Below are positions 1-5,417 of a stretch of DNA of 5,417 bases, piece after piece. The notes below the pieces were generated by a model that saw only the letters and a list, made by a program, of their open reading frames with translations, was not told where the DNA came from and made no database searches. Source of the stretch: Clostridiales bacterium (GTDB lineage: Bacteria; Bacillota; Clostridia; Oscillospirales; Acutalibacteraceae); contig JAHZES010000141.1 in NCBI GenBank assembly GCA_019421725.1, forward strand, positions 1-5,417, read 5' to 3'. Both the position numbers and the translations under genes were made by a program. How positions within the stretch are numbered: position 1 is the first letter of the stretch; every line of letters starts with the position of its first letter.

Positions 1-202
1 AGGCATCCGTCGCTTCAATATGCTTTGCTGCGTTTACAATGTTTTTTGCGACCAGTCCTGTACCGGTGGCAAGCTCCAGGACCGTCATGCCTTTTACGAC
101 CGGTCGGATCAGTTTATACATCTTTTCGTATGCAGCCCGGTCCTTCCGCATAAATCGGTCGTACAAGCGGGCGTTTCTGTCCCAAAAGCTCTTTTTCATC
201 AT
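1..202 (-). CDS. Class I SAM-dependent methyltransferase, N-terminal part (C-terminus beyond window)
   Basis: The 67 visible residues begin MMKKSFWDRNARLYDRF and contain motif I of Rossmann-fold methyltransferases, VLELATGTGLVA (about residues 41-52), the glycine-rich loop that binds S-adenosylmethionine. The last visible residues, HIEATDA, carry the acidic residue expected at the end of strand beta-2, which in this family binds the ribose hydroxyls. The opening WDRNARLYDRF pattern is common in small (about 200 aa) Methyltransf_11/25-type or UbiE-like proteins of Firmicutes. The start at 200-202 is supported by GGAG at 210-213, 7 nt upstream; a second ATG follows directly at 197-199. The gene has its own promoter and a long leader, so it is probably not part of the sugar operon. 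Substrate unknown: the family methylates small molecules, quinones, tRNA and others, and nothing visible separates these. Confidence 0.9.
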   Translation of the reverse strand, partial: MMKKSFWDRNARLYDRFMRKDRAAYEKMYKLIRPVVKGMTVLELATGTGLVAKNIVNAAKHIEATDA

Positions 203-216
203 GCTCGATCTCCGTG

Positions 217-232
217 GTTAGAATATGCTAAC
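217..232. promoter_or_regulatory. Short palindrome just upstream of the methyltransferase ribosome binding site
   Basis: A perfect 5-bp inverted repeat GTTAG-N6-CTAAC lies 3 nt upstream of the GGAG of the methyltransferase. It could be a small operator or an RNA hairpin near the translation start. At this length chance occurrence is quite possible. A weak -10-like TATTCT falls inside it on the minus strand, but no good -35 matches. Confidence 0.25.
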
Positions 233-245
233 TGGCGTGTCTTTG

Positions 246-262
246 AAAAGCCGCCTTGCGGC
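246..262 (-). terminator. Terminator-like hairpin in the methyltransferase leader (possible attenuator)
   Basis: Read on the minus strand, GCCGC-AAG-GCGGC (250-262) forms a 5-bp all-GC stem followed at once by TTTTC (down to 245). It lies about 44 nt upstream of the methyltransferase start and about 160 nt downstream of the predicted transcription start, the usual place for a leader attenuator. The stem and T-run are both short, so on its own it would be a weak terminator. It may be chance. Confidence 0.3.
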
Positions 263-423
263 AGCCAGATCCGTTTATCCAAATAGCTTTTTGCAGACGC
301 CGTACATCGGCGCTGAAGATGCGGATTGCCAAGTGTGCTTTGCAGGGAATGGGAGAGGCAGCTTTGAATACCGTTGCGGCAATCACTTCAACACCGCATC
401 AACATGACCGCATTGGATTATCC
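263..423 (-). promoter_or_regulatory. Possible structured 5' leader of the methyltransferase gene
   Basis: This stretch lies between a predicted transcription start (about 423) and the terminator-like hairpin at 246-262. Visible RNA elements include a stem with arms CAG/CTG and CGCCG/CGGCG, one bulged base and a TACAT-type loop (294-315), enclosed by complementary ATCCG (269-273) and CGGAT (322-326), which together would make a longer irregular stem. The GCGG at 321-324 is also complementary to the CCGC inside the downstream hairpin, so competing folds are possible. I do not recognise a named riboswitch or small RNA. A frame on the minus strand stays open for about 55 codons here but shows no convincing start or ribosome binding site. 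Confidence 0.3.
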
Positions 424-429
424 GGTCAT
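404..429. promoter_or_regulatory. Inverted repeat over the predicted transcription start (candidate operator)
   Basis: Perfect 7-bp arms ATGACCG (404-410) and CGGTCAT (423-429) flank 12 bases and directly abut the -10 box at 430-435. The predicted transcription start falls within the right arm. A repressor bound here would block initiation; alternatively the transcript would start with a short hairpin. The centre contains a smaller palindrome (GGATTATCC). Which protein would bind is unknown. Confidence 0.4.
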
Positions 430-458
430 ATTATATAACGGCTTGCCGACATTTGCAA
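430..458 (-). promoter_or_regulatory. Sigma-A-type promoter for the methyltransferase transcript
   Basis: On the minus strand TTGCAA (453-458, four of six bases of the -35 consensus) is followed after exactly 17 bp by a perfect TATAAT (430-435). Transcription would begin near 423 and run left, giving a leader of about 220 nt before the methyltransferase. It sits about 100 bp past the terminator of the preceding gene, so the methyltransferase appears to be an independent transcription unit. I see nothing notable between this promoter and that terminator. Confidence 0.75.
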
Positions 459-555
459 GAGAAGAAAAGGAAAATACCGTTTATGTCGGCACGGCATTGC
501 AATTTGCGTTTGTTTATTCTCTGCCGTTCCGAGACAGTAGACTTTACGGTACATA

Positions 556-605
556 CGATAAAATAAGATCCGAGCCCTCATTTAGTGATATGAGAGTTCG
601 GATCT
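556..605 (-). terminator. Intrinsic terminator of the Gfo/Idh/MocA-type gene
   Basis: The arms at 566-581 (AGATCCGAGCCCTCAT) and 590-605 pair over 16 positions with one mismatch and one G-U, around an 8-nt loop. On the minus strand the stem is followed by TATTTTATCG, a U-rich tail, whereas the plus-strand side has none. It lies about 100 nt after the stop codon of the gene at 704-1813, with only a 3' untranslated tail between (606-703). Confidence 0.8.
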
Positions 606-703
606 GCAATTTATGCCGGAGAAAGCACAAGCCGATAAAGAAGAAAGAGAAGGCAAAACAGTACCGGCCTTTGGCGAGAACCGCTTTTTACGGCGGGCTT
701 ATC

Positions 704-1813
704 TTACCAGTCGCGGGAATCCGGAACAGGAAGCCATTTGCCGTTTTCCAGAACGGATTGCTGGCTGATCAGCCCGGGCAGCGTCATATCAAGCGCAGCG
801 TGTATGTCGATGGGCACTTTTTTGCCCTCGTAAAGCGCGTTGATGTAGTCGATCATGGTGATCACATCTGCGCCGGCATGACCGTCGCGGTTGTTTTCAT
901 CGGTGTGATCCAGCCAGATCTTCGGCACAAACTTCTCTTCATGCTTGGAAAGGTCGTCCCAGGTTTCTTTTTCGCTGATTCCGTCCAGCCACAGCTCGTC
1001 GCGATGAACCGTGGTTCCTCCAATGCTCTGGTACGCGCCCTTGGTACCCTCCAGAACAAAGTTGAGTCCGTAGGGCCGCGGGGAGGACAGATTATTTTTG
1101 ATTTTGATCAACCTGTTTTTTTCGGTCTTGCACAGCATAACATAGCTGTTGTCCCTTTGCAGTGGATTCCCGTCGAGATCGTTCAGGCTTCGGCCGCTGC
1201 CCATGCAGCAGACGCTGCTGATGCGGTCGTTGGCGAACCAGGAAAGGATCGGGCCGAGGCAATGACTGCCATATGTAATTCCGCCGACGTCATACAGCCA
1301 CTGTTTGCGCCAGGGCGTTTTGGGGATCAGATATCTGCAGTCGTGGTTGTATTCGCCCTCTGCATAAAATACTTCGCCGAGAAATCCGCCCTGAACAAGA
1401 TTTCGCATGACCATATAAGGGCGCATATAATTGCAGTTTTCCCCCATCATGTACTGAGCCTTGGAACGTTTGCATGCAGCGACGAGCTGGCGGCATTCGT
1501 CGACCGAAACGGCGGCGGTCACTTCGCTGAAAACATTAATGTTTTTTTCCAGAGCCAAAAGCGATTGGGATACGTGCAGCGGCATGGGAGTGCCGATGAT
1601 TACCGCATCCAGATCCTCCTGCTCCAGCATTTCTTCATAATCGGTATACCTTTTCACGTCGGGAAGGTTGTGCATGGCCTCTGCCATAGCGTCAGGGTTG
1701 CGGTCGCAGACTGCGGCCAACCGTGCGCGGCCCGTTTTGGAAAACGCGTCCAGAAACGCCTTCGGCCGTCCGCCGATTCCGACAATACCGAAATTAAGCA
1801 GTTGATTTAACAA
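704..1813 (-). CDS. Gfo/Idh/MocA-fold NAD-dependent protein, GH109-like (oxidoreductase or redox-type glycosidase)
   Basis: Predicted at 369 aa and cytoplasmic. An N-terminal Rossmann domain is shown by NFGIVGIGGRPKAF (residues 7-20) and by AVCDRNPDA, with the Asp that usually prefers NAD. DAVIIGTPMPLH (69-80) is the standard family motif. Where most members have EKP with a catalytic lysine, this one reads SEVTAA (96-101). The C-terminal domain has ENCNY (125-129), GFLGEVFYAEGEYNHDCR (143-160), YGSHCLGP (181-188), RDGHAGAD (309-316) and a closing VPDSRDW. From memory these resemble GH109, a family that removes N-acetylgalactosamine by an NAD-assisted mechanism, in which Tyr/His residues of the YxHD and YxxHxLGP segments line the active site. 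GH109 proteins are often longer and secreted; this one has no signal peptide. Next to a sugar importer, processing of an imported glycoside is likely. Fold certain; reaction and substrate unproven. Confidence 0.9.
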   Translation of the reverse strand: MLNQLLNFGIVGIGGRPKAFLDAFSKTGRARLAAVCDRNPDAMAEAMHNLPDVKRYTDYEEMLEQEDLDAVIIGTPMPLHVSQSLLALEKNINVFSEVTAAVSVDECRQLVAACKRSKAQYMMGENCNYMRPYMVMRNLVQGGFLGEVFYAEGEYNHDCRYLIPKTPWRKQWLYDVGGITYGSHCLGPILSWFANDRISSVCCMGSGRSLNDLDGNPLQRDNSYVMLCKTEKNRLIKIKNNLSSPRPYGLNFVLEGTKGAYQSIGGTTVHRDELWLDGISEKETWDDLSKHEEKFVPKIWLDHTDENNRDGHAGADVITMIDYINALYEGKKVPIDIHAALDMTLPGLISQQSVLENGKWLPVPDSRDW

Positions 1814-1822
1814 TTCGAACAT

Positions 1823-1829
1823 CTCCTTT
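1823..1829 (-). promoter_or_regulatory. Ribosome binding site that selects a TTG start
   Basis: The minus-strand sequence AAAGGAG is followed immediately by ATG (1820-1822), leaving no spacer, so that ATG is unlikely to be used. Three codons later a TTG (1811-1813) sits 9 nt from AGGAG, an ideal distance, and begins LLNQLLNFGIVGIGG, giving the short lead-in normal for a Rossmann N-terminus. I therefore start the gene at 1813. CTG at codon 5 of this frame is another, less well spaced option. Confidence 0.65.
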
Positions 1830-1853
1830 GATTTCAGCGGGTTGCAAAATCGT

Positions 1854-1871
1854 AAAAACCTTGAGGTTTTT
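1854..1871. promoter_or_regulatory. Hairpin in the leader of the Gfo/Idh/MocA-type gene
   Basis: AAAAACCT (1854-1861) and AGGTTTTT (1864-1871) form a perfect 8-bp inverted repeat with a 2-bp centre, so in RNA the loop must open to 4 nt or more. It lies about 25 nt upstream of the ribosome binding site. It could be an operator half-site pair, a weak attenuator (the stem ends in five Ts on the minus strand) or an element affecting translation. Confidence 0.35.
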
Positions 1872-1948
1872 CTGTTGAAGAGAAATTTTTTGATTGCGGC
1901 GCGTGTGCGGAAGGTATTTGGCGCTCTTAATTTGATTTGTACCAGCGC

Positions 1949-1974
1949 ATTTCATTACCGTATCGGTATGAAAT
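1949..1974. promoter_or_regulatory. Imperfect 26-bp palindrome in the same leader
   Basis: Outer arms ATTTCAT (1949-1955) and ATGAAAT (1968-1974) and inner arms ACCG (1957-1960) and CGGT (1964-1967) pair around a 3-nt centre, with one unpaired base at 1956. It lies about 120 nt downstream of the predicted transcription start, so it could be a roadblock-type operator or a stable RNA stem. No T-run follows on either strand, so it is not a terminator. Confidence 0.4.
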
Positions 1975-2097
1975 TGAAATGTTTTGAAATTCTGAATTAC
2001 CGCCGTATTGGGAACATGACATTCCCCGATGCAAAAAAGCTTTTCATAGACAGACTGATCGTACAGTTCCAATTTTTGCTGCTTCTAAAGCATCTCC

Positions 2098-2127
2098 ATT
2101 CTATACTATTTTACAGAATACTGTCAA
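2098..2127 (-). promoter_or_regulatory. Sigma-A-type promoter for the Gfo/Idh/MocA-type gene
   Basis: On the minus strand a perfect TTGACA (2122-2127) is followed after 18 bp by TAGAAT (2098-2103, five of six). An overlapping TATAGA at 16 bp is a weaker alternative. Transcription would start near 2091, about 265 nt before the ribosome binding site at 1823-1829. A promoter placed after the importer terminator means the gene can be expressed separately from the transporter. Confidence 0.8.
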
Positions 2128-2168
2128 TAACGAAAAAGAATAAAAAACAGAAATTTGCCATACAACAC

Positions 2169-2218
2169 AAACAGACCGCAAAGGTAACCGTTTTTGATGT
2201 TTCCCTTGCAGTCTGTTT
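2169..2218 (-). terminator. Terminator of the ABC importer operon, possibly bidirectional
   Basis: Arms at 2169-2184 (AAACAGACCGCAAAGG) and 2203-2218 pair over 16 positions (14 Watson-Crick, 2 G-U on the minus-strand transcript) around an 18-nt loop. It lies about 50 nt past the stop codon of the solute-binding protein. On the minus strand the stem runs into TTTGTGTTGT, a moderate T-rich tail; on the plus strand the tail TTTTTACTTTT is better, so it may also stop antisense transcription. Confidence 0.7.
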
Positions 2219-2267
2219 TTACTTTTCAGAACAGAAAGCGACCGATGTGGCGGCAGCTCCCGTCAGG

Positions 2268-3872
2268 TCAGGAGGCCTTATAAATTTCGTTAGCCTCTTT
2301 TGTCAGGACATCGCCGCCGATGGAATTGAACTGCTCAACGACGGTGTCATAATAGGAGATTGGCTGCTCGCCGGTGATAATGGCGATTTTTGCGTCATCA
2401 AGCAGCGTGGTGACTTCGTCAAGGTAATCGCCCTGAGAAGGCAGAACGTCGATGAGGGCATTGGTGTAGCCGTGGGTTTTGATCTCTCCGTACTGCTTGT
2501 CTGCCCAGACAAAGCGCGCACCATTGGCCTTCTTGTAAGCATCGGAGGCGTAGGAGAAGGCGAGCATGCCGTTTGCGCCGCGTGCACAGTAGCTGTCCAC
2601 CGCAGAAAATTCTTCCTTTACCATCGGGATATCGTTTTTGTACTCCCAGTGTTCATTTTCAATACCGAGGTAGGAAACAAAATAGTCTTCGACATTCTTA
2701 TAACCGCCGGTAGTCTCGCAGATGCTCAAGAACTTTTTAAAACGGGCTTCGTCCGCCACAAACTGCTTGGAGAATACGCAGTCCGGGTAAGCTGCGGCGC
2801 CGGTAGGAGTGCCGAATTTTCCGTCAGGGCCGACGGGGGCGTCGCCAAAGCCAAACTGCAGATCGGGGTTGGTTTCTGGCAGAACAGTCGGTGTTGCAAT
2901 CGCGTTGCAGCCCATTTCAACAGCCTCCGGTGTGCACCAGTGGTAAAACTGTCCCAAACCGGTCAAACCGATGCGCTCTTCTGCAAAGGAGTGGGAAATT
3001 GCCCAGTAACCGCCCTTGTTTTCGCCTGTAATAAATTCGGGGTCAAGAATTCCGTCCGCATACATCTGTGCAAGGAAGGCAAGCGCGTCTTTACCGCCCT
3101 CCTGCATAATGTCATATGCAAGGGTTCCGTCGGACTGCTCCAGCCAGATATCCTCGGCAACGCCAAAGGCACCGTAGAACATGGAGAGCGCTCCGGAGGA
3201 AAAGCCGTAGGTATCTTTCTTGCCGTTGCCGTCCGGGTCGTTGTTTGCAAATTTATAGAGAACATCCTTAAACTCATTCAACGTGGTGGGAGTGCCCTCA
3301 AAACCGACAGCCTTCAGCCAGTCAAGGTTCCAGATCGTCGGAGGCGGATACATGGCGTTAACGTTTACCTGCGGCAGCGTATACATCAGGCTGTCAATGG
3401 TAGCAACGGCAAAGCCGACATCCCCGGCCTTTTTTTCAATTTCGTCATAGATCAGCGGGGCGTTTTCCTTCAGGAATTCTTTTGTGAAGCCGCCCAGATA
3501 GCCCTGGTTGTAATAGCCGACCATTGTGGCTCTGCTTGTGCTGGAAGAGAAAACATCGGGAATGTTGCTTCCGCCGGACAATTCAAGATTCAGCAGTTCG
3601 GCGTAGTTTGCAGTTTCCAGGTACAGAATTTCAAAATTGCAGTTGAGTTTTTCTTCCCAGTAGGTTTCGACTGCAGAGTTGTCGTCCGGCACACCGGAAA
3701 GCGCTTTTGCAATTTTAAACGTGTAACGCTCTTCGGGCTGAGAAGCAGCCTCGCTTGAATCTGCCGCGGCAGAAGAGGCGCCCTGCTGGGACGAGGACGG
3801 TGTTTTTGCGCAGCCGCATATGCTGACTGCGAGCACAAAAACCGCCAGTGCAATGGAGACCAATTTTTTCAT
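2268..3872 (-). CDS. LplA-type extracellular solute-binding lipoprotein of a carbohydrate ABC importer
   Basis: A 534-aa protein that captures a sugar ligand outside the membrane and delivers it to the two permeases encoded just upstream. The N-terminus MKKLVSIALAVFVLAVSICGC is a lipoprotein signal with lipobox ICGC, making Cys21 the lipidated residue. A Ser/Ala/Gln-rich linker follows to about residue 48. The segment DPDGNGKKDTYGF (212-224) resembles the EF-hand-like calcium loop seen in many large binding proteins of this group, and WNLDWLKAVG (181-190) followed by TLNEF is also typical. The length fits the 500-550 aa LplA/YtcQ class rather than the roughly 420 aa MalE class. The start at 3872 is set by GGAGG at 3882-3886, 9 nt upstream; an in-frame start at 3914 would put 14 charged residues before the signal. 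It sits 57 nt after the LplC-type gene and is followed by a terminator. Oligosaccharide binding is likely; the exact ligand is unknown. Confidence 0.93.
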   Translation of the reverse strand: MKKLVSIALAVFVLAVSICGCAKTPSSSQQGASSAAADSSEAASQPEERYTFKIAKALSGVPDDNSAVETYWEEKLNCNFEILYLETANYAELLNLELSGGSNIPDVFSSSTSRATMVGYYNQGYLGGFTKEFLKENAPLIYDEIEKKAGDVGFAVATIDSLMYTLPQVNVNAMYPPPTIWNLDWLKAVGFEGTPTTLNEFKDVLYKFANNDPDGNGKKDTYGFSSGALSMFYGAFGVAEDIWLEQSDGTLAYDIMQEGGKDALAFLAQMYADGILDPEFITGENKGGYWAISHSFAEERIGLTGLGQFYHWCTPEAVEMGCNAIATPTVLPETNPDLQFGFGDAPVGPDGKFGTPTGAAAYPDCVFSKQFVADEARFKKFLSICETTGGYKNVEDYFVSYLGIENEHWEYKNDIPMVKEEFSAVDSYCARGANGMLAFSYASDAYKKANGARFVWADKQYGEIKTHGYTNALIDVLPSQGDYLDEVTTLLDDAKIAIITGEQPISYYDTVVEQFNSIGGDVLTKEANEIYKAS

Positions 3873-3929
3873 GTTCTTTTTCCTCCGTTTTAAATAAATT
3901 ATGATCAGCCGCAAGGACTGTAATCATCT

Positions 3930-4805
3930 TTAACCTTTTAGGGAGCCGACAATGATGCCCTTGACGAAATACTTCTGTGCAAATGGATAAACGCACAGGA
4001 TCGGCAATGTTGCCACAAAAATTGCCGCCGCCTTTAGTCCGTCTGGGTTTGACATAACGTCGTCCGGCGTTACGCCCATTTCGATCATCTGTGTGCTTCC
4101 CTGCAGTACGATGCGGCGGAGCACGACCTGCAGCACAAATTTATCGGCGTCGCGGATGTATACCAGGCAGTCAAACCACGCGTTCCAATGGGACACGGCG
4201 ACCCAAAGAGCAATGGTTGCAAGAACCGGCGTAGAAATTGGATAAATCAACGAAAACAGGATGCGAAGGTTGCCGGCGCCGTCGATACGGCCGGATTCTT
4301 CGATTGCGGCGGGAATTTGCTGAAAAAAGTTTCGCATAATAACCAGATTATAGGTGCTGATCAGGCACGGCAGAATCATGGACCAGATAGAGTTTTTCAT
4401 GCCGATTTCACACATGACCAGATAAGTCGGGATCAGGCCGCCGCTGAAAAACATAGTAAATACAACAAATCCCATCCAAAATGTGCGGTGAGGGAAAAAT
4501 GGCTTTGAAAGGCAGTAGGCGCCGATGCTGGTTAGCAGCACCGCAAGAACGGTGCCCACTACCGTGCGACAAATAGTGTTTAAATATCCGCTCCAGATGT
4601 ACTGCGAGCGCAGCATTATGGAATAGTTGGAAAACGACATTTTGCCGAAATCAAAGTCAAATCCGCCGAGAGAGGCCGATGCAGCGGTGGAGAAGGACGT
4701 CAGCAGCAGCGAAGCGAACGGAAACAGGACACTGATGCAGAAAAGAGTGATCAGAAGTCCGTTGATAAAATTAAAAATACGGCTGGGAAGTTTTTGACGA
4801 ATCAT
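3930..4805 (-). CDS. Carbohydrate ABC importer permease, LplC/YtcP type
   Basis: A complete 291-aa inner-membrane subunit that forms half of the transport channel. About six membrane segments are visible (roughly 13-37, 75-98, 109-130, 140-158, 188-206, 257-276). The cytoplasmic EAA loop, which docks onto the ATPase, is at about 169-190: EESGRIDGAGNLRIL then YPIS, a good match to the EAA-G consensus of sugar permeases. The length is usual for the family, and the C-terminus ending in KYFVKGIIVGSLKG is typical of LplC/YtcP-like proteins. The start at 4805 has AGGAG (4813-4817) 7 nt upstream. Only 24 nt separate it from the previous permease gene and 57 nt from the binding-protein gene, so all three are almost certainly one operon. 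Confidence 0.95.
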   Translation of the reverse strand: MIRQKLPSRIFNFINGLLITLFCISVLFPFASLLLTSFSTAASASLGGFDFDFGKMSFSNYSIMLRSQYIWSGYLNTICRTVVGTVLAVLLTSIGAYCLSKPFFPHRTFWMGFVVFTMFFSGGLIPTYLVMCEIGMKNSIWSMILPCLISTYNLVIMRNFFQQIPAAIEESGRIDGAGNLRILFSLIYPISTPVLATIALWVAVSHWNAWFDCLVYIRDADKFVLQVVLRRIVLQGSTQMIEMGVTPDDVMSNPDGLKAAAIFVATLPILCVYPFAQKYFVKGIIVGSLKG

Positions 4806-4829
4806 GTTTTTTCTCCTTTCTCATCAGAA

Positions 4830-5417
4830 TTACCAGATTCCGTTATCATTTACCCGCTTGGAGATTGCGTTTGTTAAAATAACCAGCGCGAATGAAATAA
4901 CGTTTTTGAACAGCCCCACCGCAGTGGAAAAGCTGAACTGCATATCGGTAAGGCCCTTGCGATAAACGAATGTGTCGATAATATCGGAAACCTTCATGAC
5001 GGAATCGTTATACATATTGAAAATTTGGTCAAAGCCGGCGTTGATAATAGAACCGGAGGTTAAAATCAATTGAATTGTAATAACGGGAGCAATGGACGGA
5101 AGAGTGATTTTTATAATTTGCTGAAACCGGTTTGCGCCGTCAATAACGGCTGCTTCATACATCTGGGAATCGATTGACGTAATTGCGGCGATATAAATGA
5201 TGGACCCCCAGCCGACGCTTTGCCAGATCCCGGTCGTAATCAGGGTAAACCGAAACCATTTCGGATCTCCCATAAAATAGATGCTGTCAATGCCGACTGC
5301 ATTGAGAATCTGGTTGACAATACCGGTACTCGGAGAAAGAATCTGTGTGAAAACACCGGCCAACACGACCCAGGAAAGAAAATGGGGCAGATAGGAAATC
5401 GTTTGCGAAACCTTTTT
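4830..5417 (-). CDS. Carbohydrate ABC importer permease, LplB/YteP type (N-terminus beyond window)
   Basis: The frame is open to the right edge, so the start lies outside; the 195 visible C-terminal residues are about two thirds of a protein of this family, usually about 300-320 aa. The first visible residues, KKVSQTISYLPHFLSWVV, are characteristic of LplB/YteP-like permeases. The EAA loop is at about visible residues 88-107 (YEAAVIDGANRFQQI then ITLP), with hydrophobic segments on both sides. The C-terminus ends NAISKRVNDNGIW, typical of the subfamily. It pairs with the LplC-type permease to make the heterodimeric channel. The GTG at 5364-5366 lies inside the conserved region and is not the real start. 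Confidence 0.95.
   Translation of the reverse strand, partial: KKVSQTISYLPHFLSWVVLAGVFTQILSPSTGIVNQILNAVGIDSIYFMGDPKWFRFTLITTGIWQSVGWGSIIYIAAITSIDSQMYEAAVIDGANRFQQIIKITLPSIAPVITIQLILTSGSIINAGFDQIFNMYNDSVMKVSDIIDTFVYRKGLTDMQFSFSTAVGLFKNVISFALVILTNAISKRVNDNGIW

Noticed and set aside
225..407. 60-codon plus-strand frame, and an approximately 55-codon minus-strand frame, in the methyltransferase leader
   Set aside because: Neither has a convincing ribosome binding site or a recognised family; the minus-strand frame would need a GTG start. They may deserve a database search but cannot be supported as genes here.
681..697. CCGC...GCGG-type hairpin just after the Gfo/Idh/MocA stop codon
   Set aside because: Only about 4 bp of stem and no T-run on the transcribed strand; the terminator at 556-605 is far better.
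374..1810. 478-codon plus-strand open frame
   Set aside because: It lies antisense to the clearly coding Gfo/Idh/MocA-type gene, its product has no recognisable domain and there is no plausible ribosome binding site.
3698..3707. AAAGCGCTTT palindrome resembling the core of a CcpA cre site
   Set aside because: It has the central palindrome, but the outer TG/CA positions mismatch the cre consensus and it lies inside the binding-protein coding sequence, where such a run can arise by chance.
1842..3758. 638-codon plus-strand open frame
   Set aside because: It is the mirror of the solute-binding protein gene, runs through the terminator and promoter between the two genes, and its product shows no coherent domain. 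Long antisense frames are expected from the codon bias of these genes.
3873..3929. 57-nt gap between the permease and the binding-protein gene checked for a promoter or hairpin
   Set aside because: Only a ribosome binding site is evident; no promoter pair and no stem longer than about 4 bp.
5121..5135. TGAAACCGGTTTGC, cre-like
   Set aside because: It lies deep in the LplB-type permease coding region and fails the outer consensus positions; it encodes conserved residues around the EAA loop.

Overview
The window is a moderate-GC, compact stretch in which every supportable gene lies on the minus strand. The lipoprotein signal, the strong AGGAG-type ribosome binding sites, the sigma-A-like promoters and the LplA/LplB/LplC-type importer all point to a Gram-positive Firmicute, most likely a gut or anaerobic Clostridia member (the lineage is an inference from protein style and was not searched). 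It reads as a carbohydrate-uptake locus next to an unrelated methyltransferase gene.

In transcription order (right to left): a 5'-truncated ABC permease of the LplB/YteP type (4830-5417), a second permease of the LplC/YtcP type (3930-4805) and a large solute-binding lipoprotein of the LplA type (2268-3872) form one operon with short gaps. It is closed by a strong stem-loop at 2169-2218. A new promoter at 2098-2127 then drives, after an unusually long leader of about 265 nt, a Gfo/Idh/MocA-fold protein (704-1813). That protein lacks the usual EKP lysine and carries residues reminiscent of the GH109 NAD-dependent glycosidases. It ends at a clear intrinsic terminator (556-605). A further promoter (430-458) precedes a leader of about 220 nt, and then the N-terminal third or so of a class I SAM-dependent methyltransferase (1-202), which runs off the left edge.

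Taken together, the importer would bring in an oligosaccharide or modified sugar, and the Gfo/Idh/MocA protein would act on it in the cytoplasm. No ATPase gene is present in the window, which is normal for this importer class, where one shared MsmX-like ATPase often serves several systems. The substrate cannot be read from the sequence.

Non-coding stretches: 203-555 holds a promoter, an inverted repeat over the predicted transcription start, a possible structured leader and a weak terminator-like hairpin; 606-703 is a 3' untranslated tail; 1823-2267 holds a terminator, a promoter and a leader with two palindromes. The long plus-strand open frames (374-1810 and 1842-3758) are antisense shadows of the minus-strand genes. 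I see no mobile element, CRISPR array, tRNA or rRNA. I see no clearly new system; the least explained parts are the two long leaders and the atypical active site of the Gfo/Idh/MocA protein.
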